A stretch of 64,000 nt of DNA from Aquimarina sp. MAR_2010_214 (GCF_002846555.1 NZ_PJMS01000001.1:4324501-4388500), one strand, 5' to 3'. Shown: positions 46,250 through 57,537, counted from the first letter of the stretch. The notes: generated by a model not told the origin, from the letters alone. Program-made: numbers and translations.

Positions 46250-46810
46250 CTATAAAAAACTGATAATCAGAATTATAAAAACAAAAAGGACTACTGATTT
46301 TATTTTTTTAAGAGCATTACTAATATGAGTTTCTACGGTTCTCTTGCTAATATTAAGTTCGTCGGCAATCTCTTGATTGGTTTTTCCTTCGAACCTACTT
46401 AGCATAAAGATTTTTTGATTTTGATCAGGAAGAGCTCTGATGGCTTTGTAGATTTTTTCTTGTAGTTCTGTTTTTTCTATTTCATCAATATCTTCTTCTA
46501 CAAGAATTGAGGATTCTTTTTGAATGATATCCTTATGTTGTTGACGAATATTATGAATTTTGATATGATCCAGACATCTATTTTTCACAGATGTATATAG
46601 AAATGATTTTAAAGAAGTGTGGATGATAAGTTCATCTTTTCTTTCATATAGTTTTATAAATACTTCTTGTGTGATATCCTGTGCTGTATCAAGATCCAGA
46701 ACGTATTTTTTGGCATATATAGTAAGTACTTTAAAATATTCCTTAAATACAGATTCAAAAACTTTGACATTTTTGTTTTTGATTTGTTCTATGATAAGTT
46801 GATCACCCAA
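46250..46810 (-). CDS. FecI/RpoE-like ECF sigma factor with hydrophobic C-terminus
   Basis: A 186-residue sigma-70 family protein. Region 2 is visible as VFKEYFKVLTIYAKKYVLDLDTAQDITQEVFIKLYE then SLKSFLYTSVKNRCLDHIK. Region 4 is visible as ALPDQNQKIFMLSRFEGKTNQEIADELNISKRTVETHISNALKKIK. It ends with an unusual hydrophobic stretch (VVLFVFIILIISFL) that may be a membrane-associated tail. It begins the locus with the FecR stub and the TonB receptors downstream. A TATCTTTG -7 box lies 36 bp before the start. It probably controls the receptor genes, but its FecR partner here is only a stub. Confidence 0.9.
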   Translation of the reverse strand: MGDQLIIEQIKNKNVKVFESVFKEYFKVLTIYAKKYVLDLDTAQDITQEVFIKLYERKDELIIHTSLKSFLYTSVKNRCLDHIKIHNIRQQHKDIIQKESSILVEEDIDEIEKTELQEKIYKAIRALPDQNQKIFMLSRFEGKTNQEIADELNISKRTVETHISNALKKIKSVVLFVFIILIISFL

Positions 46811-47250
46811 ATGTTGATTTTGAAAATTATGCTATCAAGTATCTTGCAAAGATAAAATTACATTACAATAAAAAAAACGGGAAACTTACATATATGTTAC
46901 AAAAGCATTCAATTTGCAACTATTCTTTGCACCCATTTCTCTCGTAATTTTCTAATTTTCAACTATTCAAACATACATAAGAATTAATACGCTTAACCTG
47001 TTTTATATATTAAAATTTGCTGTAAAGATCATATCATTTATTTCAATGATATAGACACTTAGTACATTTATACCAATAGTTTTCTTCTAACCGGAGTAAA
47101 AAGAGTCTATTCATTTTCACAAACCTTATTAATATACCATCATCCTTACATAACAGCATATTTTCACGTAACTTTTTGGTTATTTATATTGTAAACAATT
47201 AAGTTTGAAGAACGGAAAACAAAAATTAGAACTATTTTTCACAAAGTAGT
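46811..47250. other. 440-bp divergent intergenic gap
   Basis: No gene recognised. It contains the probable promoter of the sigma factor near 46847 and presumably the promoter of the TetR-like gene, but no clear TAnnTTTG was recognised for the latter. AT-rich throughout. Confidence 0.5.
46847..46854 (-). promoter_or_regulatory. Probable -7 box of the ECF sigma gene 46250
   Basis: On the minus strand TATCTTTG fits TAnnTTTG, 36 bp upstream of the start codon. No convincing TTG about 20 nt further upstream was found, so confidence is moderate. Confidence 0.4.
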
Positions 47251-47874
47251 TTGATTTCAGTAAACTTATCAAACGTGGGAAGAAAATCTATACTTAAAAA
47301 TAGAAAAGAAAAGAATATAAAAGTAGAGCAATGGACCCTTGCTATACTCCCAAAATTAAAGACTACAGATTTAGGTGAATTAACCATGGATGATCTGGCT
47401 TTACTAATGAAAAAAAGCAAATCTACTATATATCAGTATTTTACAACTAAAGAAGAAATTTTTGAATATATCACACAAGTAAGAATAGATTATTTATACA
47501 CCTATAAAAATCAGATTACAGAAGAGATTCTGAAACTAGATTACAAGTGTGAAACTTTAGGGCGTATCCTTTTAGAAGGGACTAAAGATGTTTCTTCTTT
47601 TTTTTTAAGACAATTACAACAACATTATCCAACGGCATGGAAAATTATTGAAGAATTTTTGTCCTCATTTCTCGAAGATTTAAAACAATTTTACATTTTA
47701 GGAATAAAAAACAATATTTTCAAACCCGTATCATCAGAACTTCTAGTCAAACTAGATGAATATTTTATTAGACAGCTAATTACTGATGACAATTTTTTTA
47801 ACCAGACCAAAGAAACATTAGAGTCTATAATTAGAGATTATATGTATTTAAAATTTGAAGGATTAAAAAAATAG
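47251..47874 (+). CDS. TetR-like transcriptional regulator
   Basis: A 207-residue protein with an N-terminal helix-turn-helix of TetR type: LGELTMDDLALLMKKSKSTIYQYFTTKEEIFEYI near residues 40-75. The helical ligand-binding part ends with an RQLITDDNFFNQTKETLESIIRDYMYL segment. The start is uncertain: TTG at 47251 gives MISVNLSNVGRKSIL, and GTG at 47275 is possible, as no ATG precedes the DNA-binding helix. It is divergent from the sigma/receptor locus. A strong hairpin ends the convergent pair. Target genes unknown. Confidence 0.85.
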   Translation: MISVNLSNVGRKSILKNRKEKNIKVEQWTLAILPKLKTTDLGELTMDDLALLMKKSKSTIYQYFTTKEEIFEYITQVRIDYLYTYKNQITEEILKLDYKCETLGRILLEGTKDVSSFFLRQLQQHYPTAWKIIEEFLSSFLEDLKQFYILGIKNNIFKPVSSELLVKLDEYFIRQLITDDNFFNQTKETLESIIRDYMYLKFEGLKK

Positions 47875-47891
47875 AATTGCTTTTATAATAA

Positions 47892-47923
47892 GTATACCTA
47901 TAAGTAAAAACTTATAGGTATAC
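47892..47923. terminator. Hairpin between convergent genes
   Basis: A perfect 14-bp stem (GTATACCTATAAGT / ACTTATAGGTATAC) with an AAAA loop lies between the TetR-like gene and the T9SS protein. T-tracts are short, but it is suitably placed as a bidirectional terminator. Confidence 0.65.
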
Positions 47924-47952
47924 CATTCATATTAGCGTTTAACAAATTAAGC

Positions 47953-50900
47953 TTACCTGATCACAATTCTGGTTGTATTTGCTACTGCTCCATCTCCAAA
48001 AATCTTAACTAAGTACATTCCTGATTTAAGGTTTTCTAAAGACAAAGTTTGTTGGGAATCATTTAGTGTTCCAATATTTTTTGAGTATACAAGTCTACCA
48101 CTTATGCCATATATTTCGACTACGCTATTGTTAATTACAGTTCCAGACGAAATTTGCACTTCTCCATTAGAAATCGTTGGATATAAAAGAGCTCCTTCCG
48201 AACTTCGAAGAGGTTTTTCTACTTCTTCCACTTCTTCTGCTACCAATTGTTTTTCTGGAGCATTTATAGAGCGAATAGCCCAACCGAAAGAAGTAAATAA
48301 AGGATCGGAAACTAACCGAAAACGTACTGCAATAACATCTCCTTCCTGAAAGAAATCTAATAAATTGATCGATTGCTCTTTAAACAATTCATCACTTATT
48401 GATGGAGCGGGCCCAGAATTAAAGGCATCTGTCCACTCTGGAAATCTTTGTGCATCATAAGTATCTAATCGTACCCAATCTTTTAAGTTACTAGAAGCTT
48501 CTATAGTTACGTAATCATAAAATTGCCCAGGTGCAGGGTCAAATTCTGTAATTGCAACATCTTCATAGGTAAAACTTCCATTTTCTGTATTAACTATAAT
48601 AGGATGTCTTAAAACAGTACGATATTCTGAATCGTTTAAATATGGATGTGCAGAATTATTAAGAACTGCCTGACTTACCGTTTCATTAATTGTATTGATC
48701 ACAAATTCTCCTCCATAAGTATACACATCAGATATGTCAAAAGTTTCAATAGAGACAAGATTTTTTGGAGCTGTATAATCAATAATATTAAATGAAGTTG
48801 AAGAAATAACGGAAGTATTTCCTGCACTATCAACAGCCTGTAAACCAACCTTATAATTTCCTTCTGCCAAATTTTCTATTATATATAAAAACTCGGTACC
48901 TTGATCTATGTTATCTGTAATCTGAGTAATTTCTTCTCCATCCAAATACACTACTATTCTCTCAATATCCTGATTTTCCTGCACATAAGTAATCTCTGCA
49001 TTTTGATTTTCTACCGACTCCTGTGCAACAATAGCAATTGTTGGAGGTGCGTAATATGTAGGAGGTTCATATCCTTCAAGTTCTTCTAAAGTAGCGGTCC
49101 AGATACCTCTACCATGAGTTGCCATAACTACTTCATCATTTACGATTTTCATTTGCCAAACAGAAAAAGCTGGTAATCCAGCCAATAATGACCAATGCGC
49201 TCCTCCATCTAATGTTTGAAATACTCCAATATCTGTTCCTACCCAAATTCTATTTTCATCAAATGGCATTTCTACCAAACTATGTATTGCTACATCCGGA
49301 AATCCTCTATCTTCTCCTGTAGAAAACCCTGAAATATCTACCCAGGTTTGCCCTAAATCTTCTGTCTTTAATATTTTAGCTGCTCCTTGTCCTGAGAATA
49401 ATGCATAAGCTCTATTCTCATTTGTAGAAGAAGTTTCTACTCCTGAAATAAGATAATTATGATTAACACCATCTCTTGGGTCAGAGAATAATGCCGTAGG
49501 TTCATAAGACACTCCATTATTCTTAGAAACATGCATCACATAACTTCCAGATTCTGTCATTGCATTACCAGCCCATACAATATCTGGATTAGCTGTAGAT
49601 ACAGAGGCATCTAATGAACTTGAAGCTCCTACCGAAAAATTGCTAGGAATAGAAGTTAATTCCCATGATTTTGCAAAATCGGGGGATCTCCAGACCCCAC
49701 TAATAGAAGGGCTAAAAAGTACATTAGGATTATTATTTGAATTCGTGATTTTTGAATAAAAAGGTGATGTTCCTCTTCCTGATTCTCCATGCCTGGCATT
49801 AAATCCATTACCATTCTCATAACGTACAAAACTATTATATTGAGAACCTCCTATAAATTCATTAGGATTATCATAATTCCATAGTACTTCAAACCCGTCT
49901 CCACCAATAATAAACTGATACCCGGTTTCATCATTTGCTCCATTTTCGGTAAGTGATATCCAGGTTCCATTATCTTGCGCTCCAGCCATGTAATCTTCTG
50001 TACCATTACGTTTATCGGCTCCATAAAACTGCGTACAGTTAAGCCCTACTGCAGAAGTAGACCAATCATTAAGTGTTGTTCCTGGTTCAAACAGATAATC
50101 AGTATGATATATACCTCCGTCATTAGCAAGGATTAATTTAAACTTCTTTTCTTTTCTTTTTTTAATCCATGTTAAACCATGTTGATCTACGTGAACATAA
50201 TTATTTAATTCACCATTATAACCTGCTGCAATAGGCTGAAAAGTATAACTCACCGGCCCATCTTTACTTTTAGTTCCTGTTCCTGCTTTAACTATTTGTA
50301 CTCTATGCATTACCACTCCTCCTGCATAAAAAACATTTTCATTAAAAGGGTGTGCTCTTATTATATTGTCATACCATCCTTGTCCTGTAATCAAATTTCC
50401 TGCTGCCGGAGTCCCTTCGTAACCAATTAATCTAAATGTTTTTCCTGCATCGCTGGTAAGGTAAAAATCTGTATTCACTGCAGTAGTTGCTCCTCCACTA
50501 GCTGTATACACCGAAATAAAAACTCTGTTTGGATTAGCTGGAGAAACATCAAGTTCAAAACGAGAATGGTTTGAGTTGTAGTCATCTCTATTCAACACTA
50601 AATCCCATGTCAATCCACCGTCTGTACTTTTTATAACCCCAACACTATTTACTCCTCCATATAGCGTGTTAAAATTTGTTGGATCATAATTCAAATCCTG
50701 AACGTTTCCTGCATTATATGTATGCTGCCATGTTGTTCCACCATCAGTAGTAACATAAATACCATTTCTACTTGCTACAACAAGGTTATTCTCATCTTGC
50801 GGGTTTAAAGCTATTCTACCAATTCCTCCAAAATCTTTGGTTTTGTTCAGGTATTCCCAGCTACGTCCTCCATTTACACTTTTTAAAACTCCAACACCTC

Positions 50901-51468
50901 CAATTGCATCTAGGTTATTGAAAGGTTCGCCTGTTCCCACATATAATGTCTTTGGATCATTTGTTCCTACAGCAACCGTAGATGTTGACAAATTGGGTAT
51001 TTTATAATCTGTAAGGTTCTCCCAGGTAGTTCCGGCATCTTCGGTTACCCAAAGTCCACCTCCTACAGTACCCGCATACCACTTGTCGTCATTATCGGGA
51101 GCTACTACAATACCACGTATCCTTCCTGGTACATTTACAGGACCTCTTTCTTTCCACTTAATGATACTTGAATTCTTGGCAGTAGACCTATTTTTCATCG
51201 CTTTTCGATGCTCAGTCATTAAGAAACCATCTTTATATGTAGATTCCTCGGCTCCAATAGGTTTTAAAAGATTTGCCTTATACTCTGCAATAACCTCAAT
51301 TCCTTTCTTCTTACTATAATCCTTGTTTGTTTTGCGCTTTTTGGTTGTTTTTACATTTACAGCACTTGTTTCTGTATTTCTTTGTTCTGAATTCTTATCG
51401 CACGCAGAATAAACGATTAGCAGAAAGATAAGAATAGCCAATTTCCTAAAATAAAATTTGTGTGTCAT
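47953..51468 (-). CDS. Large beta-propeller (BNR/sortilin-like) protein with T9SS type-A tail
   Basis: A 1171-residue exported protein. The signal ends in YSACDK, which resembles a lipobox. Then come BNR/Asp-box or sortilin-type propeller repeats such as KWYAGTVGGGLWVTEDAGTTWENL, LYVGTGEPF, VVASRNGIYVTTDGGTTWQ, STDGGLTWDLV and WVGTDIGVFQTLDGGAHW. An Ig-like region with YIIENLAEGNYKVGLQAVDSAGNTS follows. The C-terminal T9SS type-A sorting domain (LYPTISNGEVQI..VEIYGISGRLVYS, MYLVKIFGDGAVANTTRIVIR) directs export across the outer membrane. Likely a secreted glycosidase-like or adhesin-like protein; no catalytic residues can be named. It lies 3 bp downstream of a small exported protein gene. Confidence 0.88.
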   Translation of the reverse strand: MTHKFYFRKLAILIFLLIVYSACDKNSEQRNTETSAVNVKTTKKRKTNKDYSKKKGIEVIAEYKANLLKPIGAEESTYKDGFLMTEHRKAMKNRSTAKNSSIIKWKERGPVNVPGRIRGIVVAPDNDDKWYAGTVGGGLWVTEDAGTTWENLTDYKIPNLSTSTVAVGTNDPKTLYVGTGEPFNNLDAIGGVGVLKSVNGGRSWEYLNKTKDFGGIGRIALNPQDENNLVVASRNGIYVTTDGGTTWQHTYNAGNVQDLNYDPTNFNTLYGGVNSVGVIKSTDGGLTWDLVLNRDDYNSNHSRFELDVSPANPNRVFISVYTASGGATTAVNTDFYLTSDAGKTFRLIGYEGTPAAGNLITGQGWYDNIIRAHPFNENVFYAGGVVMHRVQIVKAGTGTKSKDGPVSYTFQPIAAGYNGELNNYVHVDQHGLTWIKKRKEKKFKLILANDGGIYHTDYLFEPGTTLNDWSTSAVGLNCTQFYGADKRNGTEDYMAGAQDNGTWISLTENGANDETGYQFIIGGDGFEVLWNYDNPNEFIGGSQYNSFVRYENGNGFNARHGESGRGTSPFYSKITNSNNNPNVLFSPSISGVWRSPDFAKSWELTSIPSNFSVGASSSLDASVSTANPDIVWAGNAMTESGSYVMHVSKNNGVSYEPTALFSDPRDGVNHNYLISGVETSSTNENRAYALFSGQGAAKILKTEDLGQTWVDISGFSTGEDRGFPDVAIHSLVEMPFDENRIWVGTDIGVFQTLDGGAHWSLLAGLPAFSVWQMKIVNDEVVMATHGRGIWTATLEELEGYEPPTYYAPPTIAIVAQESVENQNAEITYVQENQDIERIVVYLDGEEITQITDNIDQGTEFLYIIENLAEGNYKVGLQAVDSAGNTSVISSTSFNIIDYTAPKNLVSIETFDISDVYTYGGEFVINTINETVSQAVLNNSAHPYLNDSEYRTVLRHPIIVNTENGSFTYEDVAITEFDPAPGQFYDYVTIEASSNLKDWVRLDTYDAQRFPEWTDAFNSGPAPSISDELFKEQSINLLDFFQEGDVIAVRFRLVSDPLFTSFGWAIRSINAPEKQLVAEEVEEVEKPLRSSEGALLYPTISNGEVQISSGTVINNSVVEIYGISGRLVYSKNIGTLNDSQQTLSLENLKSGMYLVKIFGDGAVANTTRIVIR

Positions 51469-51471
51469 AAG

Positions 51472-51897
51472 TTAGTTGTTTAATTTAATAATTGTTATTT
51501 GTGTTTGTGTATTTGACAGAAGTAGATCATCAGGATTTTCAGAAGTCGGTTTTTGTTCCATCCCGATGTAAGGAACAAGCTTTATCGAGGTATTATCATT
51601 CCAATCAACATTAGATCCTCTAAAATAGCCTTGTTTTATAATATTCTTTGTCACTGTATTATAAACAGTGTATTCAAAATGAATAGCTGGATCTCCAAGT
51701 TTTATTATCTTTTTGACATGAAGTTCCATTGATTTATTTCTATTTAATTTTGAAATAATCATATCATTTTTAATAGGTGTAACAGGCTGATGTGATAGTT
51801 TATCTTGGGTAGTTTTATTTTCTACAGTTTTACACTGAGCAAAAGAGAATATGGTTAAACCAAAAAAAAGGATACTTATAATTTTTCTCAATACCAT
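51472..51897 (-). CDS. Small secreted protein (141 aa), partner of the T9SS protein
   Basis: Not recognised. A signal peptide (MVLRKIISILFFGLTIFSFAQC) is followed by about 120 residues. The cysteine lies at the end of the signal (FAQC), so it could be a lipoprotein. It includes AIHFEYTVYNTVTKNIIKQGYFRGSNVDW and ends QTQITIIKLNN. The gene ends 3 bp before the 1171-residue T9SS protein start on the same strand, so they are probably co-transcribed. Function unknown. Confidence 0.7.
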   Translation of the reverse strand: MVLRKIISILFFGLTIFSFAQCKTVENKTTQDKLSHQPVTPIKNDMIISKLNRNKSMELHVKKIIKLGDPAIHFEYTVYNTVTKNIIKQGYFRGSNVDWNDNTSIKLVPYIGMEQKPTSENPDDLLLSNTQTQITIIKLNN

Positions 51898-52428
51898 CGA
51901 TACTATTTTATAAATCGCTTATGAAAGTTTTATTAACTGTTCGTTAAATCGGCAATTACTTTCGGCTTTTGGGGAAGGAATATGATGAAAGCTTATACAC
52001 TTTTTTATAAATAATAAAAGACAACCGCATAACGCACCTCTAAAATAGCTTTTATTTTTTTAAAAATCAACTACTTATCATATGATTTAGCAAAATAAGT
52101 ATAGCTCTATTTCATGTGCACTGAAAAGCTTCTAGGCAATTATTTTTTAATTCGAAACCTAGACATACCATATATTCAACAACACATATGCTTTTAAATG
52201 ATTATAGCTAAAGCTACAAACCCATATTAATTTACTTGCTAACTTAAGTTATAGACAGAATTAGCTTCAATTTTGAAATTATCTTATAGACTTTTCAAAA
52301 CAGAGCTATGCACCTATAACTATTTTAGTTAATTTCCGTATTAAGGAATACTTTATATAGAAAAGGTTATAGAATTATAAGATACAACTCTAAAATTAAT
52401 TTATTCTTTGATGGTTTTGGTAGTAAAA
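51898..52428. other. 531-bp gene-free gap
   Basis: No coding frame or structural RNA is recognised. The stretch is uniformly AT-rich. It includes the upstream region of the small secreted protein (right of 51897) and the 3' side of the ABC-F gene. Confidence 0.5.
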
Positions 52429-54075
<1,647 letters not shown>

Positions 54076-54299
54076 TTAAATTTGCGGCAAAAGTAGAAAA
54101 ATGGATTCAGAACCTGAAACAATCCATCATTAATTTAGAGACTTTTCCTAATAGTTTACTTATTATCAAAAACTGAAAATTGAAAAGTTTTAGCACCTCA
54201 ATTCGTTAATATGTTTAGAATTAACTTATAATTAACAACCGTAACAGGTGTTTCCCTTTATTTTTGGACAAATAGTCCGTTAATTTTATAGAATCAAAA

Positions 54300-55745
54300 A
54301 TGCAATTTTCCGTACTAAGATATTTTGTACTAGTTCCTTTTTTATCATGCTTTGTGATTAGTTGTGGTTCTTCTGAAAAAAGCAATAAAGAATATACTTA
54401 TTTTGGAGGTGAAATTGTAAACCCAAATACTAATTACGTTATTTTATCTAATGGACATGATTGTAAGGATACTATTTTTTTAGATAAAAACAATCGATTC
54501 TTACATAAAGTTGAAAACCTGGAAGATGGGTTATATTCCTTTAAGCACAAACCAGAGTACCAAGTTATCCTTCTTGAAAAAGGAGATAGTGTTCTTGTTA
54601 GATTAAATACTATAGAATTTGATGAATCACTTGTTTTTACAGGAGAAGGATCTGCTAAAAATAACTTTTTAATTGACTTATTTTTACAAAACGAAATCGA
54701 GAGAGAAAAATTAAAAAGGACTGGATTTAGACAATCTCCTTCTTATTTCAAGAAAAATCAAGATTCTTTATTACAGATGAAATCGGCTACTTTTGAAAAG
54801 TTAATCGACAAAAATGAATTAAGTAATTTAGCAAAAAAACTTACTCAGGCTAGTTTTATATTTGAATACTATATGAGGCATGAATTCTATTTTAATAGTC
54901 TTTATGAAATGGGAAGCCCCGGTGCAACTGAAGAATTATCTGCTTCTTTTTTTAATTATAGAAATCAGATAGACTTTAACGATGATGAATTAAAAAGACT
55001 ATATTCTTATAATTGGTTTTTAAATTGGTATTTCACTAATGCTTCTCTTTCTAATAATAGCAATCAAGAACAATACAATGATCGTGTAGGTAGCTTTATA
55101 TACAAACTAGATTTAATTGATACTGTTATAAAGCATTCATATATCAAGAACAGTTTATTAAGAAGGTCAACTATACGTTTTTTATTGGATGATAGTAAAA
55201 ACAATCAAGAGTCAGACATTGTATTAAAACATTATCTATCGGTAAGTACTAACAAACGATCTCAACGAGAATTAAAAAAACTTGCTCGACATATTTCTAA
55301 ATTAAGACCAAACAATATTATTCCGGATCAAGATTTAATAACCTCAAAAGGGGAAACTGTAAAATTATCCTCGCTTTTTAATAAGCCTATTACTGCTTTA
55401 TATTTCTGGTCGATAGAAAGTAAAGATCACTATGTAAAGGCTCATGAAAAAGCAGAATACCTTAGTTCTTTATATCCTGGTATTGATTTTATAGCTGTAA
55501 ACACAAATGCTGATCAAACAAAAAATTGGCTAAAAACTATAAAAAGGCATCGATACAATTTGGAAAATGAATATGAATTCAAATATCCAAAATGCTCTTC
55601 AGAAGAATTAGTTATTCACTATAGAAATAAAGTTATTCTTGTAAACGAGGATGGAAAAATCATAAATCCTAGCACAGATTTATTCGCTTCTGTTTTTGAG
55701 AAACAACTTATGCAATATACGCAACTGGCAAGTTTAGAAAATTAA
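54300..55745 (+). CDS. Thioredoxin-like (TlpA-type) lipoprotein without CxxC
   Basis: A 481-residue lipoprotein (lipobox FVISC at about residue 22) with an N-terminal beta-rich domain of about 35-110 (YFGGEIVNPNTNYVILSNG, VLLEKGDSVLVRL-type strands), a long helical middle, and a C-terminal thioredoxin-like fold from about 340 (DQDLITSKGETVKLSSLFNKPITALYFWS). Where TlpA/ResA proteins have CxxC, this has FWSIESKDH, so thiol redox activity is not expected. Architecture resembles AhpC/TSA-like lipoproteins of Bacteroidetes. It is a single gene divergent from the ABC-F ATPase. Role unknown. Confidence 0.75.
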   Translation: MQFSVLRYFVLVPFLSCFVISCGSSEKSNKEYTYFGGEIVNPNTNYVILSNGHDCKDTIFLDKNNRFLHKVENLEDGLYSFKHKPEYQVILLEKGDSVLVRLNTIEFDESLVFTGEGSAKNNFLIDLFLQNEIEREKLKRTGFRQSPSYFKKNQDSLLQMKSATFEKLIDKNELSNLAKKLTQASFIFEYYMRHEFYFNSLYEMGSPGATEELSASFFNYRNQIDFNDDELKRLYSYNWFLNWYFTNASLSNNSNQEQYNDRVGSFIYKLDLIDTVIKHSYIKNSLLRRSTIRFLLDDSKNNQESDIVLKHYLSVSTNKRSQRELKKLARHISKLRPNNIIPDQDLITSKGETVKLSSLFNKPITALYFWSIESKDHYVKAHEKAEYLSSLYPGIDFIAVNTNADQTKNWLKTIKRHRYNLENEYEFKYPKCSSEELVIHYRNKVILVNEDGKIINPSTDLFASVFEKQLMQYTQLASLEN

Positions 55746-55775
55746 AAAGCCACTCTATAGAAGAGCAGCTTTTAT
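55746..55775. terminator. Possible bidirectional terminator
   Basis: AAAAGC and GCTTTT arms with an inner CTCT/AGAG pairing and small CA internal loops lie between two convergent genes. It is only moderately stable. Confidence 0.4.
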
Positions 55776-55801
55776 AAAAGTTTATGTCAGGAAAAACTAC
55801 A

Positions 55802-56455
55802 TTAATTTCCTTTTTTATAATCTGCAAGAAACTTAGCAAGACCAATATCAGTTAATGGATGTTTAAGTAATCCTTCTATAGAAGAAAGAGGTCCCGTCAT
55901 TACATCAGCACCAATCTTAGCACAATCAATTACATGCATTGTATGCCTTACTGAAGCTGCCAAAATCTGTGTATCAAATCCATAATTATCATAAATTAAT
56001 CTAATCTCTGCGATGAGATTAAGTCCATCTGTAGAAATATCATCTAATCTACCAATAAAGGGAGAAACATAAGTTGCTCCTGCTTTTGCTGCTAGTAAAG
56101 CCTGTCCAGCAGAAAACACTAAAGTACAATTCGTCTTAATTCCTTTATCACTAAAATATTTTATTGCTTTTACACCATCTTTAATCATTGGTACTTTTAC
56201 AATGATTTGATCATGAAGCTTAGCCAATTCTTCTCCTTCTTTAATAATACCTTCAAAATCTGTAGAAATTACTTCTGCACTTACATCTCCGGTTACGATT
56301 TCACAGATCTTTTTATAGTGATTAATAATATTTTCTCTACCAGTGATACCTTCTTTAGCCATCAAAGACGGATTTGTAGTTACTCCATCAAGAACTCCTA
56401 AATCTTGCGCTTCCTTAATCTGATCAAGATTTGCAGTATCAATAAAAAATTTCAT
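55802..56455 (-). CDS. fsa: Transaldolase / fructose-6-phosphate aldolase family
   Basis: A 217-residue class I aldolase of the small transaldolase/FSA family. The Schiff-base lysine is Lys87 in IIVKVPM. Flanking features are [44 protein letters not shown] and [12 protein letters not shown]. Two residues distinguish aldolase from transaldolase: FSA has Gln and Tyr (FAQV, APYV), whereas here AEV and SPFIGR give Glu61 and Phe. That favours transaldolase activity in the pentose phosphate pathway over dihydroxyacetone aldolase activity. Annotation pipelines usually name the family fsa. Cytoplasmic, single gene. Confidence 0.9.
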   Translation of the reverse strand: MKFFIDTANLDQIKEAQDLGVLDGVTTNPSLMAKEGITGRENIINHYKKICEIVTGDVSAEVISTDFEGIIKEGEELAKLHDQIIVKVPMIKDGVKAIKYFSDKGIKTNCTLVFSAGQALLAAKAGATYVSPFIGRLDDISTDGLNLIAEIRLIYDNYGFDTQILAASVRHTMHVIDCAKIGADVMTGPLSSIEGLLKHPLTDIGLAKFLADYKKGN

Positions 56456-56589
56456 AGTATTGTTTTTAAAATTGTTGTGTATAAATTTTACCCTTTTATA
56501 GATCGCGAATATAAAAATAATCGTTGTAGGCTAATAAAATCTTTTTGTTAATTAAAAATATCTTTTTTCTTTCATGAAAAAAGATTGAA

Positions 56590-57411
56590 TCACAATTTAT
56601 AATGATTCATTAGCATCTTCTCATATATTCTATCTGGTAATATTCGTTTTAGTACAATAGAAAATTTTTGCATAAATGCCCCTACCTTATAATGTACCTT
56701 TGGTTTTTGGTTTTTTATAATCTTAAAAACAGCTTCAGCCATTTCTAAGGGATCATTACCAGAATCTACATGGCTATCCATTAGTTTTAGTGTATCACCA
56801 TATGGTTTTTCATACGGAGAATTTTCAATAACGGGAGCATGGTAGCGCCCCGCAGCAATATTGGTTGCAAAATCACCTGGAGCCACATTCGTCATTCTAA
56901 TATTAAACCCTTTTAACTCCATTCGCCATGCTTCTGTAGTCATCTCTAATGCAGCTTTAGAAGCACTATAAATTCCTCTATATGGTAATCCCATATATCC
57001 AGCAATAGAAGTGATATTAACAATTAAGCCACTTCCTTGTTTTCGCATAATTGGTAAAACGGCTTTAGTAACATTAATTGGACCAAAATAGTTTGTAGTA
57101 AAATTCCGTACTATCTCTTCATTAGGGATTTCTTCTATCGGACCAGTAATACCCGCTCCGGCATTGTTGATTAGCACATCTAATCGTCCATGTTTCTGTT
57201 CTATTGTTGTAATAGCAGATTCGATACTATTACCATCAGCAACATCTAATTCTAAAAGAGTAAAAGGTTTAAAATCAGGAAATCGAGATGGGTTACGACT
57301 AGTACCATATACAATATACCCTTTCTCTGCTAAATATATGCCTATAGATTTCCCTATCCCAGAAGATCCTCCTGTAATTAAAACTACAGTATTACTTTGA
57401 TTAGTGCTCAT
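56590..57411 (-). CDS. Short-chain dehydrogenase/reductase (SDR)
   Basis: A 273-residue classical SDR with Rossmann motif TGGSSGIGKSIG (about 14-25), the NNAG box (INNAGAGITG), catalytic Ser in VNITSIAGYMG and YxxxK in YRGIYSASKAALEM. It also has TNVAPGDFATNI after the active site and a C-terminal AVFKIIKNQKPKVHYKVG. It binds NAD(P) and reduces or oxidises a carbonyl/alcohol pair in the cytoplasm. Substrate unknown. It is divergent from the glutaminyl cyclase gene, with the SRP RNA between them. Confidence 0.92.
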   Translation of the reverse strand: MSTNQSNTVVLITGGSSGIGKSIGIYLAEKGYIVYGTSRNPSRFPDFKPFTLLELDVADGNSIESAITTIEQKHGRLDVLINNAGAGITGPIEEIPNEEIVRNFTTNYFGPINVTKAVLPIMRKQGSGLIVNITSIAGYMGLPYRGIYSASKAALEMTTEAWRMELKGFNIRMTNVAPGDFATNIAAGRYHAPVIENSPYEKPYGDTLKLMDSHVDSGNDPLEMAEAVFKIIKNQKPKVHYKVGAFMQKFSIVLKRILPDRIYEKMLMNHYKL

Positions 57412-57537
57412 GCTCGCAAATATACAATTCTGATTAACGATCTACTAATCTCAAAAAATAAAATGACAGGAAATAATAATAGTAGTTTGTGTATTGGTAT
57501 CCCTATAAATTACACCTAAAATTAAGGCACAAAAAAA

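Noticed and set aside
47251..47274. TTG 47251 as a certain start of the TetR-like gene
   Set aside because: It is used as a best guess only; GTG at 47275 would also precede the DNA-binding helix.
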